Part shown: piece after piece, positions 50,204-59,307 of the stretch
How positions within the stretch are numbered: the stretch's first letter is position 1
Layout: each line of letters begins with the position of its first letter
From: Dyadobacter sp. MSC1_007
Lineage (GTDB): Bacteria; Bacteroidota; Bacteroidia; Cytophagales; Spirosomataceae
Reading direction: 5' to 3'
Length of the DNA stretch: 64,000 nt
NCBI RefSeq assembly: GCF_023667495.1
Contig: NZ_JAMOZL010000002.1
Location: 434,001 to 498,000, forward strand
Notes under the pieces: model-generated
Told to the model about the DNA's origin: nothing
What the model saw: the letters and a program-made list of their open reading frames with translations, nothing else
Databases searched by the model: none
Translations under genes and position numbers: made by a program

Positions 50204-51778
50204 ATGGAATTACAGGAATCACTCGTCGAATACGGCTTCCGCAGGGTTATTATCACCATTACTGCCGTATTGTGCGCGCTGCTCGAAATCGTCGATACGA
50301 CGATCGTCAACGTGGCGCTCAACGACATGCGCGGTAACCTGGGCGGTACGCTCTCGGAAGTGAGCTGGGTAATCACAGCATATGCCATCGGTAACGTGAT
50401 CATCGTACCAATGACCAGCTGGCTTTCGCAGCAATTTGGCCGCCGAAATTATTTTGCCGCTTCCATTATCATATTCACCGTCGCATCATTCGCCTGCGGT
50501 AATGCCGATAACATTTGGGAGCTGGTGTTTTTCAGATTAATACAAGGTTTTGGAGGAGGCGCACTGCTGGTTACTGCGCAGACGCTCATTACCGAAAGTT
50601 ACCCACCCGAAAAAAGGGGTATCGCGCAAGCCATCTACGGACTTGGTGTGATCGTGGGACCGACATTAGGTCCGCCGCTGGGAGGTTATATCGTAGATAA
50701 TTACAGTTGGCCGTATATTTTTTATATCAATATCCCATTGGGTATCATCGCGGCCATGCTTACGCTGCAATTTGTAAGAAGCCCCAAGTTCTCCGCGAAA
50801 AAAGCGGCCAACGAAATTGACTGGTGGGGCATTATCCTGCTCGCGGTAGCTGTGGGGTCGCTGCAATATGTCTTGGAAAAAGGACAGGAAGAAGATTGGT
50901 TCAATGACGAGATTATTGTAATCCTTTCGGTAACGACTGTTTTCTCTTTCTTCTTCTTTATCTGGCGGGAGTGGACTTACAAAAACCCGATCGTAAACCT
51001 GCGCGTGCTCAGCAACGGAAACCTGAGGGTAGGGACGATATTGTCGTTCATATTAGGCTTCGGCTTGTATGGGTCTACATTCATCATTCCGCTTTACACC
51101 CAGGCCACATTAGGTTGGACGGCAACACAATCGGGTATGCTGATGGTCCCGGCAGCCATTGTTACAGCGATGATGATGCCCGTTGTTGGCCAGTTGCTTC
51201 AACGGGGCGTCAAGCAGCAGTATCTGGTGGCGCTGGGGATGATATTTTTCTTCATGTACAGTTACTGGGGTTATTTGATCCTCACCCCGGACACCGGAAA
51301 GGACGCATTTTTTAATATGTTGATCGTGAGGGGGATAGGGTTGGGGTTATTGTTTGTGCCAATCACAACACTCGCATTATCGACCCTCAAAGGTCGTGAA
51401 ATCGGGGAGGGAGCTGCATTTACAGGAATGATGCGTCAATTAGGCGGCTCATTTGGAGTGGCGGTCATCACCACATTCATGGCACGCCAGAACATGCTGC
51501 ACCGTAACGACCTGGTGAGCAAGCTGGACGTCAACAATCCGGCAGTGCAACAGCGCGTCGAAGGCTTGCAACGCACATTTATGGCGAAAGGCATGACGGC
51601 AGACGCGGCCCTGAACAGCGGTTATAAAATGTTGGATTTCAGTGTTACCAAACAGGCACAGGTACTATCTTATATGGATGTGTTCCTGTATCTGGGTGTG
51701 ATGTTTCTCATATGTGTACCCTTTGTGCTATGGACCCGGAGCGGTAAAGCGAAAGTAGATACTTCGGCCGTGCATTAG
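50204..51778 (+). CDS. DHA2-family MFS multidrug efflux permease (EmrB-like)
   Basis: The 524-residue protein has 14 predicted helices, typical for the DHA2 drug:proton antiporters. Motifs include LLEIVDTTIVNVALNDMRGNLGGTLSEVSWVITAYAIGN (motif D1 and following), the loop SQQFGRRNYF, and the motif C segment GLGVIVGPTLGPPLGGYIV. With the upstream HlyD and TolC proteins it forms a tripartite pump under TetR control. The substrate is unknown. A perfect hairpin terminator at 51805 ends the operon. Confidence 0.94.
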   Translation: MELQESLVEYGFRRVIITITAVLCALLEIVDTTIVNVALNDMRGNLGGTLSEVSWVITAYAIGNVIIVPMTSWLSQQFGRRNYFAASIIIFTVASFACGNADNIWELVFFRLIQGFGGGALLVTAQTLITESYPPEKRGIAQAIYGLGVIVGPTLGPPLGGYIVDNYSWPYIFYINIPLGIIAAMLTLQFVRSPKFSAKKAANEIDWWGIILLAVAVGSLQYVLEKGQEEDWFNDEIIVILSVTTVFSFFFFIWREWTYKNPIVNLRVLSNGNLRVGTILSFILGFGLYGSTFIIPLYTQATLGWTATQSGMLMVPAAIVTAMMMPVVGQLLQRGVKQQYLVALGMIFFFMYSYWGYLILTPDTGKDAFFNMLIVRGIGLGLLFVPITTLALSTLKGREIGEGAAFTGMMRQLGGSFGVAVITTFMARQNMLHRNDLVSKLDVNNPAVQQRVEGLQRTFMAKGMTADAALNSGYKMLDFSVTKQAQVLSYMDVFLYLGVMFLICVPFVLWTRSGKAKVDTSAVH

Positions 51779-51804
51779 AGTTTTAAGTGTAGTAGTGTTA
51801 TTGA

Positions 51805-51840
51805 AGAAGCTTTCCGGTTCCGGAAAGCTTCTCTTGTTTT
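51805..51840 (+). terminator. terminator of the efflux operon
   Basis: A long stem from AGAAGCTTTCCGG (51805-51817) and CCGGAAAGCTTCT (51820-51832) is followed by a short T-rich tail (CTTGTTTTG). It follows the permease stop by 26 bp. Confidence 0.8.
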
Positions 51841-51923
51841 GTTAACGTACAAAGCTCCAGCTTCGTACCAGCCCTATTCGCAGGCCTCCGGCCGACCGAA
51901 ACAAGCAAAACGCTCTTTTCAAT

Positions 51924-52178
51924 TCAGAGTCCCAAAATTCCCTTCAATTCAAACATTTTTAAAGTCTTAACCTTCGGGAATTGGATCTCAGCGAGCACAT
52001 TAAAATGCCTGTCATGCGTAATCACATAGTCAGCCTGGCAACTGATAGCACAGTCCACAAATTTGTTGTCGTCCTGATCAGCAATAAGATTCCACCGGTA
52101 ATGAGGCGTTGTGAGAATACTATTGGGTGCGAAGTTGAGTAAATCGACGACATTAGCAGCAAGAATAGGAGAATAAAA
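51924..52178 (-). pseudogene. PIN-domain toxin remnant, N terminus lost
   Basis: In frame directly after the stop of the small gene at 52179, the minus strand reads FYSPILAANVVDLLNF, then NLIADQDDNKFVDCAISCQADYVITHDRHF and ends KMFELKGILGL. The segment DxDDNKFVDCA...ADYVITHDRHF is the C-terminal half of PIN toxins of the type annotated as putative TA toxin component. The N-terminal strand with the first catalytic Asp and any start codon are missing; about 84 of the usual ~135 residues remain. The toxin is therefore inactive. Confidence 0.7.
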
Positions 52179-52397
52179 TCAATAAGGTGTGCGCTTGTGG
52201 GTTTCCAAAGCGCGATCCAGATCTTCTTGAGAAAGGCCTTTCGATTCCCAAATCTGATCCATTTCGTCATCGATCTGTCTCGCGAAATATTCCGTTAACA
52301 GTGCTTTGATTTCACTTTCCTGTTTGGCATTCAGTTGTTTCTCAAATAGTTTGATCATAAACAACTGCATGGAGTTGAGTTTGGTAGCTTGTTCCAT
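52179..52397 (-). CDS. small helical protein, orphan antitoxin of the decayed PIN toxin
   Basis: The 72-residue protein (MEQATKLNSMQLFMIKLFEKQL...) is helical and charged, with ALLTEYFARQIDDEMDQIWESKGLSQEDLD resembling small antitoxins that precede PIN toxins. It lies immediately upstream of the toxin remnant. It may persist as an anti-addiction gene or be decaying too. The ATG at 52397 is chosen; the frame is open to 52532 but that extension covers the pyrimidine tract and promoter of the opposite gene. Confidence 0.6.
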   Translation of the reverse strand: MEQATKLNSMQLFMIKLFEKQLNAKQESEIKALLTEYFARQIDDEMDQIWESKGLSQEDLDRALETHKRTPY

Positions 52398-52503
52398 CTT
52401 CTTGCTCAATAATATGTTACAACTTAACAACCTTTTTGCAATTGTTCGTTCGCGGAGCCGCAAAAACTCTCCAACGGTGTGATTGGCTGAACGAAGGCCC
52501 GTC

Positions 52504-52564
52504 GTCCCTTTCCTCCCTTCTCCTTCACCCAATTCCCCCTTCCTCCCTTTTTTCCCTACTTTTG
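52504..52564 (+). promoter_or_regulatory. pyrimidine tract and -7 box before the NFACT gene
   Basis: A C/T-rich run (52504-52556) contains GTCCCTTTCCTCCC, the reverse complement of a word found inside the downstream gene at 52758. It is followed by TACTTTTG (52557-52564), a full match to the -7 consensus, 23 bp before the GTG start codon. This supports the GTG start at 52588. Confidence 0.5.
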
Positions 52565-52587
52565 CCCCATTACATCCAACAACAACA

Positions 52588-54219
52588 GTGCATCAGAATT
52601 ATTATTTCTTAAAACAACTCGCGCCGCGGCTTCATTCGGAACTGGCCGGGAAGGTATTTATAGAGGCATTCAGTCAGCAGAAAGATGAGTTGATCATCAT
52701 TTTCGGGGAGAACGTGCCGAAGGCACAAGAGGGGCAAGAGGGAAAAGAGGGAGAAGAGGGAGGAAAGGGACGAGAGGCAGAAGCGGAGTTAACGAATCCT
52801 TTTTTTATCAAAGCCACACTCACTTCCAGTTTCTCATGCTTAAGCTTCCCCGACCGGTTCGACCGTGCCCGACGCAATAGCGTTAATCTTTTTACGGAAT
52901 TTGCCGGGGATATAGTGGAGTTTGTCAGCGTTTGTCTCAATGAACGTGCCATCCAAATACATTTTTCCACTGGTAGGGATTTGATATTCAAGTTGTTTGG
53001 GAACAGGTCCAATCTCATTGCACTGAATGAGGAAGGGACTGCCACTCAGCTGTTCAATAATAAGCTGGTTACAGACCGCAATTTAACAATTGCTTCCCTT
53101 AATCGTGCTATCGATCAGTCATGGGAAGCGTTTGCTGCAAACGGGGGACGTTTTGAACCACTGTTTCCAACATTTGGAAAGGTTGTGAATAAATATCTTT
53201 CCGGGAAACTGGAAGGTAAGGATGATCCGGCTGAACGGTGGGCGATTGTGCAGGACGTTTTGAAAGAGCTGGAATCGCCGGTCTTTTACATTACCAGGCT
53301 CGATAATATACCCGCCCTCATACTTTTTGAAACGGGCGAAGTGATGGAGGTCCTTCACGATCCCATCGACGCGTTGAATGCATTCTACCTCGCGTACATC
53401 AGATTAAGCGGGCTCGATAAGGAAAAGGCGGATATTGTCAGGTTTTTGAAAAAGCGCATTCAACAGACGGACAACTATCTGGAAAATACCTTTCAAAAAC
53501 TGGTCGAACTGGAAAATGCGACGAAAAACGATGAGCTGGCGAACATTATCATGGCCAACCTGCACCAGATTCCCGAAAGGGCCGAAAAGGTGGAATTATA
53601 CGATTTTTACCGCGATCAGCCCATTGTTGTAAAGCTTAAAAAAGACCTTTCCGCACAAAAGAACGCCGAAGGATATTACCGTAAATCTAAAAATGAAAAG
53701 ATAGAACTGGCGCGGCTGAACGACAGTCTCGCGGCCCGGGAGGCGGAAAGGCAACGGTTGCAGGAACACCTTGAATACATCGAAAAACTAGATTCACTGC
53801 GGGAAATGAGAGCTTATATCAAAGCCAACCGGCTCGATCAGGGGCCGGCCGCAACTCCGGTGGAGGATTTGTTCAAAAAAGTTGAGTTTATGGGTTATAC
53901 CATTCTGGTTGGCCGTAATGCGAAGAACAACGATGTCCTCACCAAACAATATGCTACCAAAGAAGACTTGTGGCTACATGCCAAGGACGTAACCGGTTCG
54001 CATGTGGTGATCAAAAACCAGCCCGGAAAGAAATTCCCGGCACCGGTGATTGAGCGCGCGGCGGAACTTGCTGCATTCTACTCCAAAAGGAAAAATGATT
54101 CGCTGTGCCCGGTGATCGTCACCCCTAAGAAATTTGTCAGAAAGCCGAAGGGACTTCCGGAAGGAGCCGTGGTGATCGACAAGGAAAATGTAGTGATGGT
54201 GGTCGCCAAAGGGGAATAA
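52588..54219 (+). CDS. NFACT-family protein (RqcH/Rqc2-like ribosome rescue factor)
   Basis: The 543-residue protein has the NFACT-N domain (HQNYYFLKQLAPRLHSELAGKVFIEAFSQ, later RFDRARRNSVNLFTEF), a long coiled coil (~275-400), and the C-terminal NFACT-R/DUF814 domain (GYTILVGRNAKNNDVLTKQYATKEDLWLHAKDVTGSHVVIK). RqcH proteins bind peptidyl-tRNA on split large ribosomal subunits and add alanine tails. A run of ~20 Glu/Gly/Lys residues (EGQEGKEGEEGGKGREAEAE) near residue 45 is encoded by a purine-rich repeat and looks like an insertion in a loop. Translation begins at a GTG; the upstream frame runs through the pyrimidine tract and is not expected to be translated. Confidence 0.88.
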   Translation: MHQNYYFLKQLAPRLHSELAGKVFIEAFSQQKDELIIIFGENVPKAQEGQEGKEGEEGGKGREAEAELTNPFFIKATLTSSFSCLSFPDRFDRARRNSVNLFTEFAGDIVEFVSVCLNERAIQIHFSTGRDLIFKLFGNRSNLIALNEEGTATQLFNNKLVTDRNLTIASLNRAIDQSWEAFAANGGRFEPLFPTFGKVVNKYLSGKLEGKDDPAERWAIVQDVLKELESPVFYITRLDNIPALILFETGEVMEVLHDPIDALNAFYLAYIRLSGLDKEKADIVRFLKKRIQQTDNYLENTFQKLVELENATKNDELANIIMANLHQIPERAEKVELYDFYRDQPIVVKLKKDLSAQKNAEGYYRKSKNEKIELARLNDSLAAREAERQRLQEHLEYIEKLDSLREMRAYIKANRLDQGPAATPVEDLFKKVEFMGYTILVGRNAKNNDVLTKQYATKEDLWLHAKDVTGSHVVIKNQPGKKFPAPVIERAAELAAFYSKRKNDSLCPVIVTPKKFVRKPKGLPEGAVVIDKENVVMVVAKGE

Positions 54220-54322
54220 AAGGGCAAAGTTTATTGTTTATTAAACGGAATGGCCCTTTGATAAATCTTTGGTTATAACGAACTTCGTGTGAAATTTGGG
54301 AACCGGAATTTTTTAGTGCAGA

Positions 54323-56266
54323 ATGCTCGAAAGTCGTCGATTTGTCATCATTGGATTTTTTGCTTTAGTAGGTTTAATATACTTATTACGACTCTTCTAC
54401 CTCCAAGTCCTGGACGAAAGCTATTCTATCGAATCGTCCAGTAACTCCATTAAGCGTGTAATCGAAATTCCTTTCCGCGGCCAGATCTATGACCGTAACG
54501 GAAAGCTTATCGTATATAATACCCCCGTTTATGATTTGCTGGTAACACCCTATAAGGTGCGTGTAGATGATACCTTGCGTTTTTGTCAGGTTTTGGGTAT
54601 TGAAAGACGCGATTTTGATAGCTTAATGACGGCTGCCAGTGCTTATAGCCGTCAAAAACCATCGTTGTTTCTCCGGCAGCTCTCCAAGGAAGACTTCGCC
54701 TCGATCCAGGATATTATGGTGGATTATTCGGGCTTTGAGTTTGCGAAAAGCTCGTTACGCACTTATACTGCGCCAACGCTGGCGAATACGCTCGGATACG
54801 TGAGCGAGATCACGAAGACCCAGCTCGAAAAGCAGGAGGAGCCCTATTACCGGCAAAGTGACTACATAGGGCAAAGCGGCATTGAGAAAATCTATGAGAA
54901 TGATCTGAGAGGAAAAAGGGGCACCAAATTCGTCATGCAGAACGTCGCCGGGGTTTATAAAGGTCCGTGGAAGAACGGCGAACTTGATACGATGGCCGTG
55001 GCTGGCGACAATCTGTATTCGGGCATCGACTTGGAAGTGCAGCAGTATGCCGACAGTCTGATGGTCAATAAGGTAGGAAGCGTGGTAGCGATTGAGCCGA
55101 AGACGGGTCAAATCATTTCAATGGTGTCCGCCCCGACGTATGATCCTAATCTGCTAGCAAGCAGGTATTTTTCCAAGAACTTCGCCGCATTGGTACGGAA
55201 TCCGTATAAGCCGTTGTTTAACAGGCCGGTTATGGCGAGTTACAGGCCGGGATCTACGTTCAAGCTGATCCAGGCGCTGATCGGTTTGCAGGAGGGGGTT
55301 ATCACACCGGGAAGCGGTTTTACGCATGCCAATTGTCCGGTAGGATGCCACAATCACCCGGCCACGAGCACCGTAGCATTGGGTGTGACGCATTCATGTA
55401 ACCCGTATTTTTACAATGTATTTCGCCGGTTGATCTACAAAAACAATATTAAAAATACCTTCAAAGCGTCGGCTGTGGGATTGGATGCCTGGCATGATAA
55501 CATTGCGAAGTTCGGGATCGGGCAACGGCTCGGGATCGATTTGCCGAGTGAATACAAAGGGAATTTACCCAACAAAAAATACTACGACCGTTTTTACGGT
55601 GAATACCGCTGGAAGTTCTCTAACATTTACTCGCTGAGTATCGGCGAGGGTGAGTTGCTTATCACCCCGTTGAAAATGGCCAATGTAGCAGCCATTATCG
55701 CAAACAGGGGTTATTTCTACACACCGCACGTCATCCATGGGGTAGGTGATAAGAAGAAGGTGAAGGCGGAGTATCTGGTAAGGCATGAAACGGGGGTGGA
55801 TCCGCATAATTTTGACCCTGTGATCGAAGGGATGATCGGGGCGGTGGAGGCCGGTACAGCGCGCAGGTCCAGAGTGGAGGGTATTACCATTGCTGGTAAA
55901 ACGGGTACTTCGCAGAATAAGCGCGGGGACGACCATTCGATATTTATCGCTTTTGCACCGGTGGAAAACCCTAAAATCGCTATTGCGGTGTTTGTGGAGA
56001 ATGCGGGAGCGGGAGGGGTGGCTGCGGCACCGATCGCCAACCTTATCATCGAAAAATACCTTACCAGGAAGATTACCAACAAGGCGCTGGAAGAGCGTAT
56101 GTTGAAAGCGGATTTCATGAGCAAGGTGATCCTGCCGGGCCAGAAAAAGCCTATTCCTGTTGATACTACGAAGAAAAAGCCGGTCGTTCCAGTTCCTGCG
56201 AAACCAGTGACACCTGCGAAACCCGTTGCGACCGCCTCTCAGAACAACCAGCGCAAAGCATTATAG
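54323..56266 (+). CDS. mrdA: penicillin-binding protein 2 (peptidoglycan transpeptidase)
   Basis: The 647-residue protein cross-links peptidoglycan during cell elongation. It has an N-terminal transmembrane helix (FVIIGFFALVGLIYLLRLFYLQVL), the class B dimerisation domain beginning FRGQIYDRNGKLI, and a transpeptidase domain with Ser in RPGSTFKL, SCN in THSCNPYF and KTG in AGKTGTSQN. The C terminus is a Pro/Lys/Ala-rich tail. rodA follows after 21 bp, the usual pair; mreBCD are not adjacent in this window. Confidence 0.95.
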   Translation: MLESRRFVIIGFFALVGLIYLLRLFYLQVLDESYSIESSSNSIKRVIEIPFRGQIYDRNGKLIVYNTPVYDLLVTPYKVRVDDTLRFCQVLGIERRDFDSLMTAASAYSRQKPSLFLRQLSKEDFASIQDIMVDYSGFEFAKSSLRTYTAPTLANTLGYVSEITKTQLEKQEEPYYRQSDYIGQSGIEKIYENDLRGKRGTKFVMQNVAGVYKGPWKNGELDTMAVAGDNLYSGIDLEVQQYADSLMVNKVGSVVAIEPKTGQIISMVSAPTYDPNLLASRYFSKNFAALVRNPYKPLFNRPVMASYRPGSTFKLIQALIGLQEGVITPGSGFTHANCPVGCHNHPATSTVALGVTHSCNPYFYNVFRRLIYKNNIKNTFKASAVGLDAWHDNIAKFGIGQRLGIDLPSEYKGNLPNKKYYDRFYGEYRWKFSNIYSLSIGEGELLITPLKMANVAAIIANRGYFYTPHVIHGVGDKKKVKAEYLVRHETGVDPHNFDPVIEGMIGAVEAGTARRSRVEGITIAGKTGTSQNKRGDDHSIFIAFAPVENPKIAIAVFVENAGAGGVAAAPIANLIIEKYLTRKITNKALEERMLKADFMSKVILPGQKKPIPVDTTKKKPVVPVPAKPVTPAKPVATASQNNQRKAL

Positions 56267-56287
56267 CATTTTAAAACAGATCAAGAA

Positions 56288-57571
56288 ATGGCTGAAAGCA
56301 AGCCGATAACCAAGAATGTAGACTGGATGGTGGTGTTGATTTACATCGCTTGCCTGGGCATTGGATGGCTGAACATCTATGCCGCCGTTTACAATCCGGA
56401 AACGCACACAAGCATGTTTGATCTTTCGAACAATGCCGGAAAACAGCTGATGTGGATCGGTACCGCCGCATTGCTGATCATTTGTATTCTCGTAATCGAT
56501 TATAAGTTTTACGAAACGTTCTCTTTCGTGATCTATGCCGTCGTGATATTTTTGCTGGTCGTCGTGCTTTTTGCGGGTTCGAATATCAACGGATCGCGCT
56601 CCTGGATCAAGTTAGGCGGGTTTTCATTGCAACCGGCCGAGTTTTCAAAGCTGGCGATCAGTCTGGCTATTTCCAAATACCTCAGTGATCCCGCCATCAG
56701 TCTTACCCGTAAGTTGAAAGACTATTACCCGATCATGGGTATCATCGTATTGCCCGCATTCCTGATCCTTTTATCGAATGAAACGGGTTCAATGCTGGTA
56801 TTCGCTTCATTTGCTATCGTGCTTTACCGGGAGGGGATGCCCGGCGTAATTCCCGCAATCGGGATAATTGGAGCGGCATTGCTGATCATCACCCTGTTGT
56901 TTGTCAAATGGTATATCGCCGGTGCGATCATAGTTATTGCCGGACTCGTGATTTGGCTTATGCCGGTGATGACGCGTCGAAGGGGCGGGTTGTGGGCCAC
57001 AATCCTGGTAGCCTTTGTGATGATCGGAATCGTGTTCGGGGTGGATTTTTTCATGAATAATGTGCTTCAAAAGCACCAGAGAGGCCGGATTATGGTTTTG
57101 TTGGATCCTGATTCCGACCCGCGCGGGATTGGTTGGAACGTGATCCAATCAAAGATAGCCATTGGCTCGGGCGGGCTAACCGGCAAAGGCTTTTTACAAG
57201 GAACTCAAACCAAGTTCGACTTCGTGCCGGAACAGAGCACCGACTTTATATTTTGTACGGTAGGCGAGGAGCATGGCTTTCTCGGAACGGCCATTGTAGT
57301 CTTCCTGTTCATTGCGCTCATTTGGAGGCTTGTGGTGCTGGCCGAACGACAGCGAAGCAGGTTCGCGCGGGTGTACGGGTATTGCGTCGCGGGGATCCTG
57401 TTCTTCCACTTTATGGTCAATGTAGGCATGACGATCGGCCTCATGCCGGTGATCGGGATTCCGTTGCCGTTTTTCAGTTATGGCGGATCTTCGTTGTGGT
57501 CATTCTCAGTACTTTTATTTATTTTCCTAAAAATAGACGCACAACGGCCGTTTACGTTATCCAGGGGCTAA
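56288..57571 (+). CDS. rodA: rod-shape SEDS glycosyltransferase RodA
   Basis: The 427-residue SEDS protein polymerises lipid II glycan strands with PBP2. It has about ten helices and typical blocks: NGSRSWIKLGGFSLQPAEFSKLA, then DSDPRGIGWNVIQSKIAIGSGGLTGKGFLQGTQTKFDFVPEQSTDFIFCTVGEEHGFLG, and the C-terminal LMPVIGIPLPFFSYGGSSLWSFS. Its stop lies two bases before a tandem repeat that forms a hairpin. Confidence 0.96.
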   Translation: MAESKPITKNVDWMVVLIYIACLGIGWLNIYAAVYNPETHTSMFDLSNNAGKQLMWIGTAALLIICILVIDYKFYETFSFVIYAVVIFLLVVVLFAGSNINGSRSWIKLGGFSLQPAEFSKLAISLAISKYLSDPAISLTRKLKDYYPIMGIIVLPAFLILLSNETGSMLVFASFAIVLYREGMPGVIPAIGIIGAALLIITLLFVKWYIAGAIIVIAGLVIWLMPVMTRRRGGLWATILVAFVMIGIVFGVDFFMNNVLQKHQRGRIMVLLDPDSDPRGIGWNVIQSKIAIGSGGLTGKGFLQGTQTKFDFVPEQSTDFIFCTVGEEHGFLGTAIVVFLFIALIWRLVVLAERQRSRFARVYGYCVAGILFFHFMVNVGMTIGLMPVIGIPLPFFSYGGSSLWSFSVLLFIFLKIDAQRPFTLSRG

Positions 57572-57572
57572 T

Positions 57573-57648
57573 GAGTGAATGAGTGAATGAGTGAATGAGT
57601 GAATGAGTGAATGAGTGAATATGTCATCATTCACTCATTCACTCATTC
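57573..57648. repeat. six tandem GAGTGAAT units with inverted copy
   Basis: Six exact 8-bp units fill 57573-57620, then ATGTCATC, then a 20-bp reverse complement (57629-57648). The resulting 20-bp hairpin lies between the convergent rodA and DUF423 genes and could act as a bidirectional transcription end or mRNA 3' stabiliser. Copy number is likely variable between strains. Confidence 0.85.
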
Positions 57649-57661
57649 AAAATTCAATCAT

Positions 57662-58039
57662 TCATAACTTCCCCGCTGCCAAAATCAGCAACACCCAACC
57701 CACGATCAACGCAAGCCCGCCGATCGGAGCGGTGGCGCCGAATTTGGTGATGCCGGTAAAGCATATGGCATAAAGTGATCCCGAAAAGATGATAACGCCT
57801 ATGGCAAACGCATTGCCCGACCACCCAAGCATTTTGACCGCATCCGGACTAGCCCGTTGCATGAGTAACCCCACCAGCACCATCGCCAGTGCGTGGTAAA
57901 ACTGGTATTTAACGGCCGTTTCAAACGTTTCGGTCCTCCCCGAAGCTTCCAGCATTCCCTTTAATGCGTGAGCGCCGAAGGCGCCCAGTGCTACTGCAAG
58001 CGCGCCGAGGATTCCTCCCGCCTGGATCATAAATTTCAT
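57662..58039 (-). CDS. DUF423 membrane protein
   Basis: The 125-residue protein has four hydrophobic helices and matches the DUF423/YgdD family: IQAGGILGALAVALGAFGAHALKGML at the start and YQFYHALAMVLVGLL, FSGSLYAICFTGITKFGATAPIGGLALIVGW later. The function of the family is unknown. It is transcribed on its own, convergent with rodA. Confidence 0.92.
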   Translation of the reverse strand: MKFMIQAGGILGALAVALGAFGAHALKGMLEASGRTETFETAVKYQFYHALAMVLVGLLMQRASPDAVKMLGWSGNAFAIGVIIFSGSLYAICFTGITKFGATAPIGGLALIVGWVLLILAAGKL

Positions 58040-58233
58040 ATTGATATACTGCTAATCGTGATTTGAAATAGGTCGCGCCAAGCTTGCCGTTTAATAGAAT
58101 CCGGGCAATATCGGCCTGGTAAAGTTAGCCGCCGCGCCAGGCGCAACCAACTCTTTGGCCCAATTTTATTAACTTGCTGCCTTTGAAATCGGGTTCGCAA
58201 GTGCGGCAGCCCGTGGCGGAAAAGACTCAACCA

Positions 58234-59307
58234 ATGACCATACAGCGATTTATCCAGCTCTGGACACACCGTTATCATAAGTATTCACACATATTTAAAG
58301 CCCGGCTGAAAGGGCGGCGAGCCCGCACGCATTTCAAGCGCGTCAAAAGCAAGTTGAGGCCCGGTCAGCAACTGATAGCGATTATTCGTACCGAACATTT
58401 TGGAGATATCGTGGCTGCGGAACCTATTTCGCGCTACGTCAGGGGTAAGTATCCGGACGCACATATAGTATGGTTCGTCAAACCGGCCTTTCATGAGTTG
58501 GTCGACCATAACCCGGCAGTCAACGAGGTGCACAAAGAGTTTTGCGTGACCGAGCGCAAAGAGCTGATGGCAGCAAACATTTTTGACCAGGTATTTGAAT
58601 TACAGTTCAGAAATAACAACCATTGTCCCAAATGCCAGGTATTCGTCGAGAATCCGGTGGCTATTGAGCGTGACATCAATATTTTCAACTATTTTGATTA
58701 CGGTAACCTCCTGCAAGTATTCGCGCAGACTGGCGGCCTCATTCCTGAGAAAACAGCCTTCCCGGCAGACGATCAGCCAAGGTTGTATTTGCAGCCGTCG
58801 CACCGTGAAAAAGTAGATGCCCTGAACTTGCCGGACAAGTACATTGTCTTGCATTGCCGCTCCAATTATGAACCGAAAGACTGGCCGGCTGCGCAGTGGG
58901 AACAGCTCATCAAATGGCTGGCAGTACATTATGATTACCAGCTGATCGAAATAGGTCTTGAAAGCAACCTGAAAGTGACAGTTCCGGCATACCGGAACCT
59001 GTGTGGGCAACTCTCCATATTGGAAACCGCCGAGGTGATCCGCCGGGCCGCATTCTTCATCGGTCTCGACAGCGGTCCGTCGCATTTGGGCAATGCTACC
59101 GGAACATTCGGTATCATATTAATGGGCGCACTGAACAATTTCCACGACTATAACCCCTATTCAGGCGGTTATGGAAGGGAGGCGAATGCAGTATTCGTTC
59201 GCAAACATGGCGTGCCTTGTGCCGCGTTGCCTTTCGAATTTGTCAAGGAAAAGGTAAAAACAGTGCTCGAAAAGAACCCTGACAGGACGCCGGAAGTGTT
59301 ATCGTGA
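58234..59307 (+). CDS. glycosyltransferase family 9 (heptosyltransferase-like)
   Basis: The 357-residue protein resembles ADP-heptose:LPS heptosyltransferases: LIAIIRTEHFGDIVAAEPISRYVRGKYPDAHIVWFVKPAF at the N terminus and FFIGLDSGPSHLGNATGTFGIILMG at the C-terminal nucleotide-sugar site. It likely adds a sugar to lipopolysaccharide or another surface glycan in the cytoplasm. The ATG at 58234 is chosen for its fit to family length; 58174 is open. Its end overlaps the convergent YggS gene by 9 bp. Confidence 0.88.
   Translation: MTIQRFIQLWTHRYHKYSHIFKARLKGRRARTHFKRVKSKLRPGQQLIAIIRTEHFGDIVAAEPISRYVRGKYPDAHIVWFVKPAFHELVDHNPAVNEVHKEFCVTERKELMAANIFDQVFELQFRNNNHCPKCQVFVENPVAIERDINIFNYFDYGNLLQVFAQTGGLIPEKTAFPADDQPRLYLQPSHREKVDALNLPDKYIVLHCRSNYEPKDWPAAQWEQLIKWLAVHYDYQLIEIGLESNLKVTVPAYRNLCGQLSILETAEVIRRAAFFIGLDSGPSHLGNATGTFGIILMGALNNFHDYNPYSGGYGREANAVFVRKHGVPCAALPFEFVKEKVKTVLEKNPDRTPEVLS

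Noticed and set aside
57573-57620. Possible CRISPR or origin iterons
   Set aside because: 8-bp contiguous microsatellite with a complementary copy; no spacers and no dnaA or rep gene nearby.
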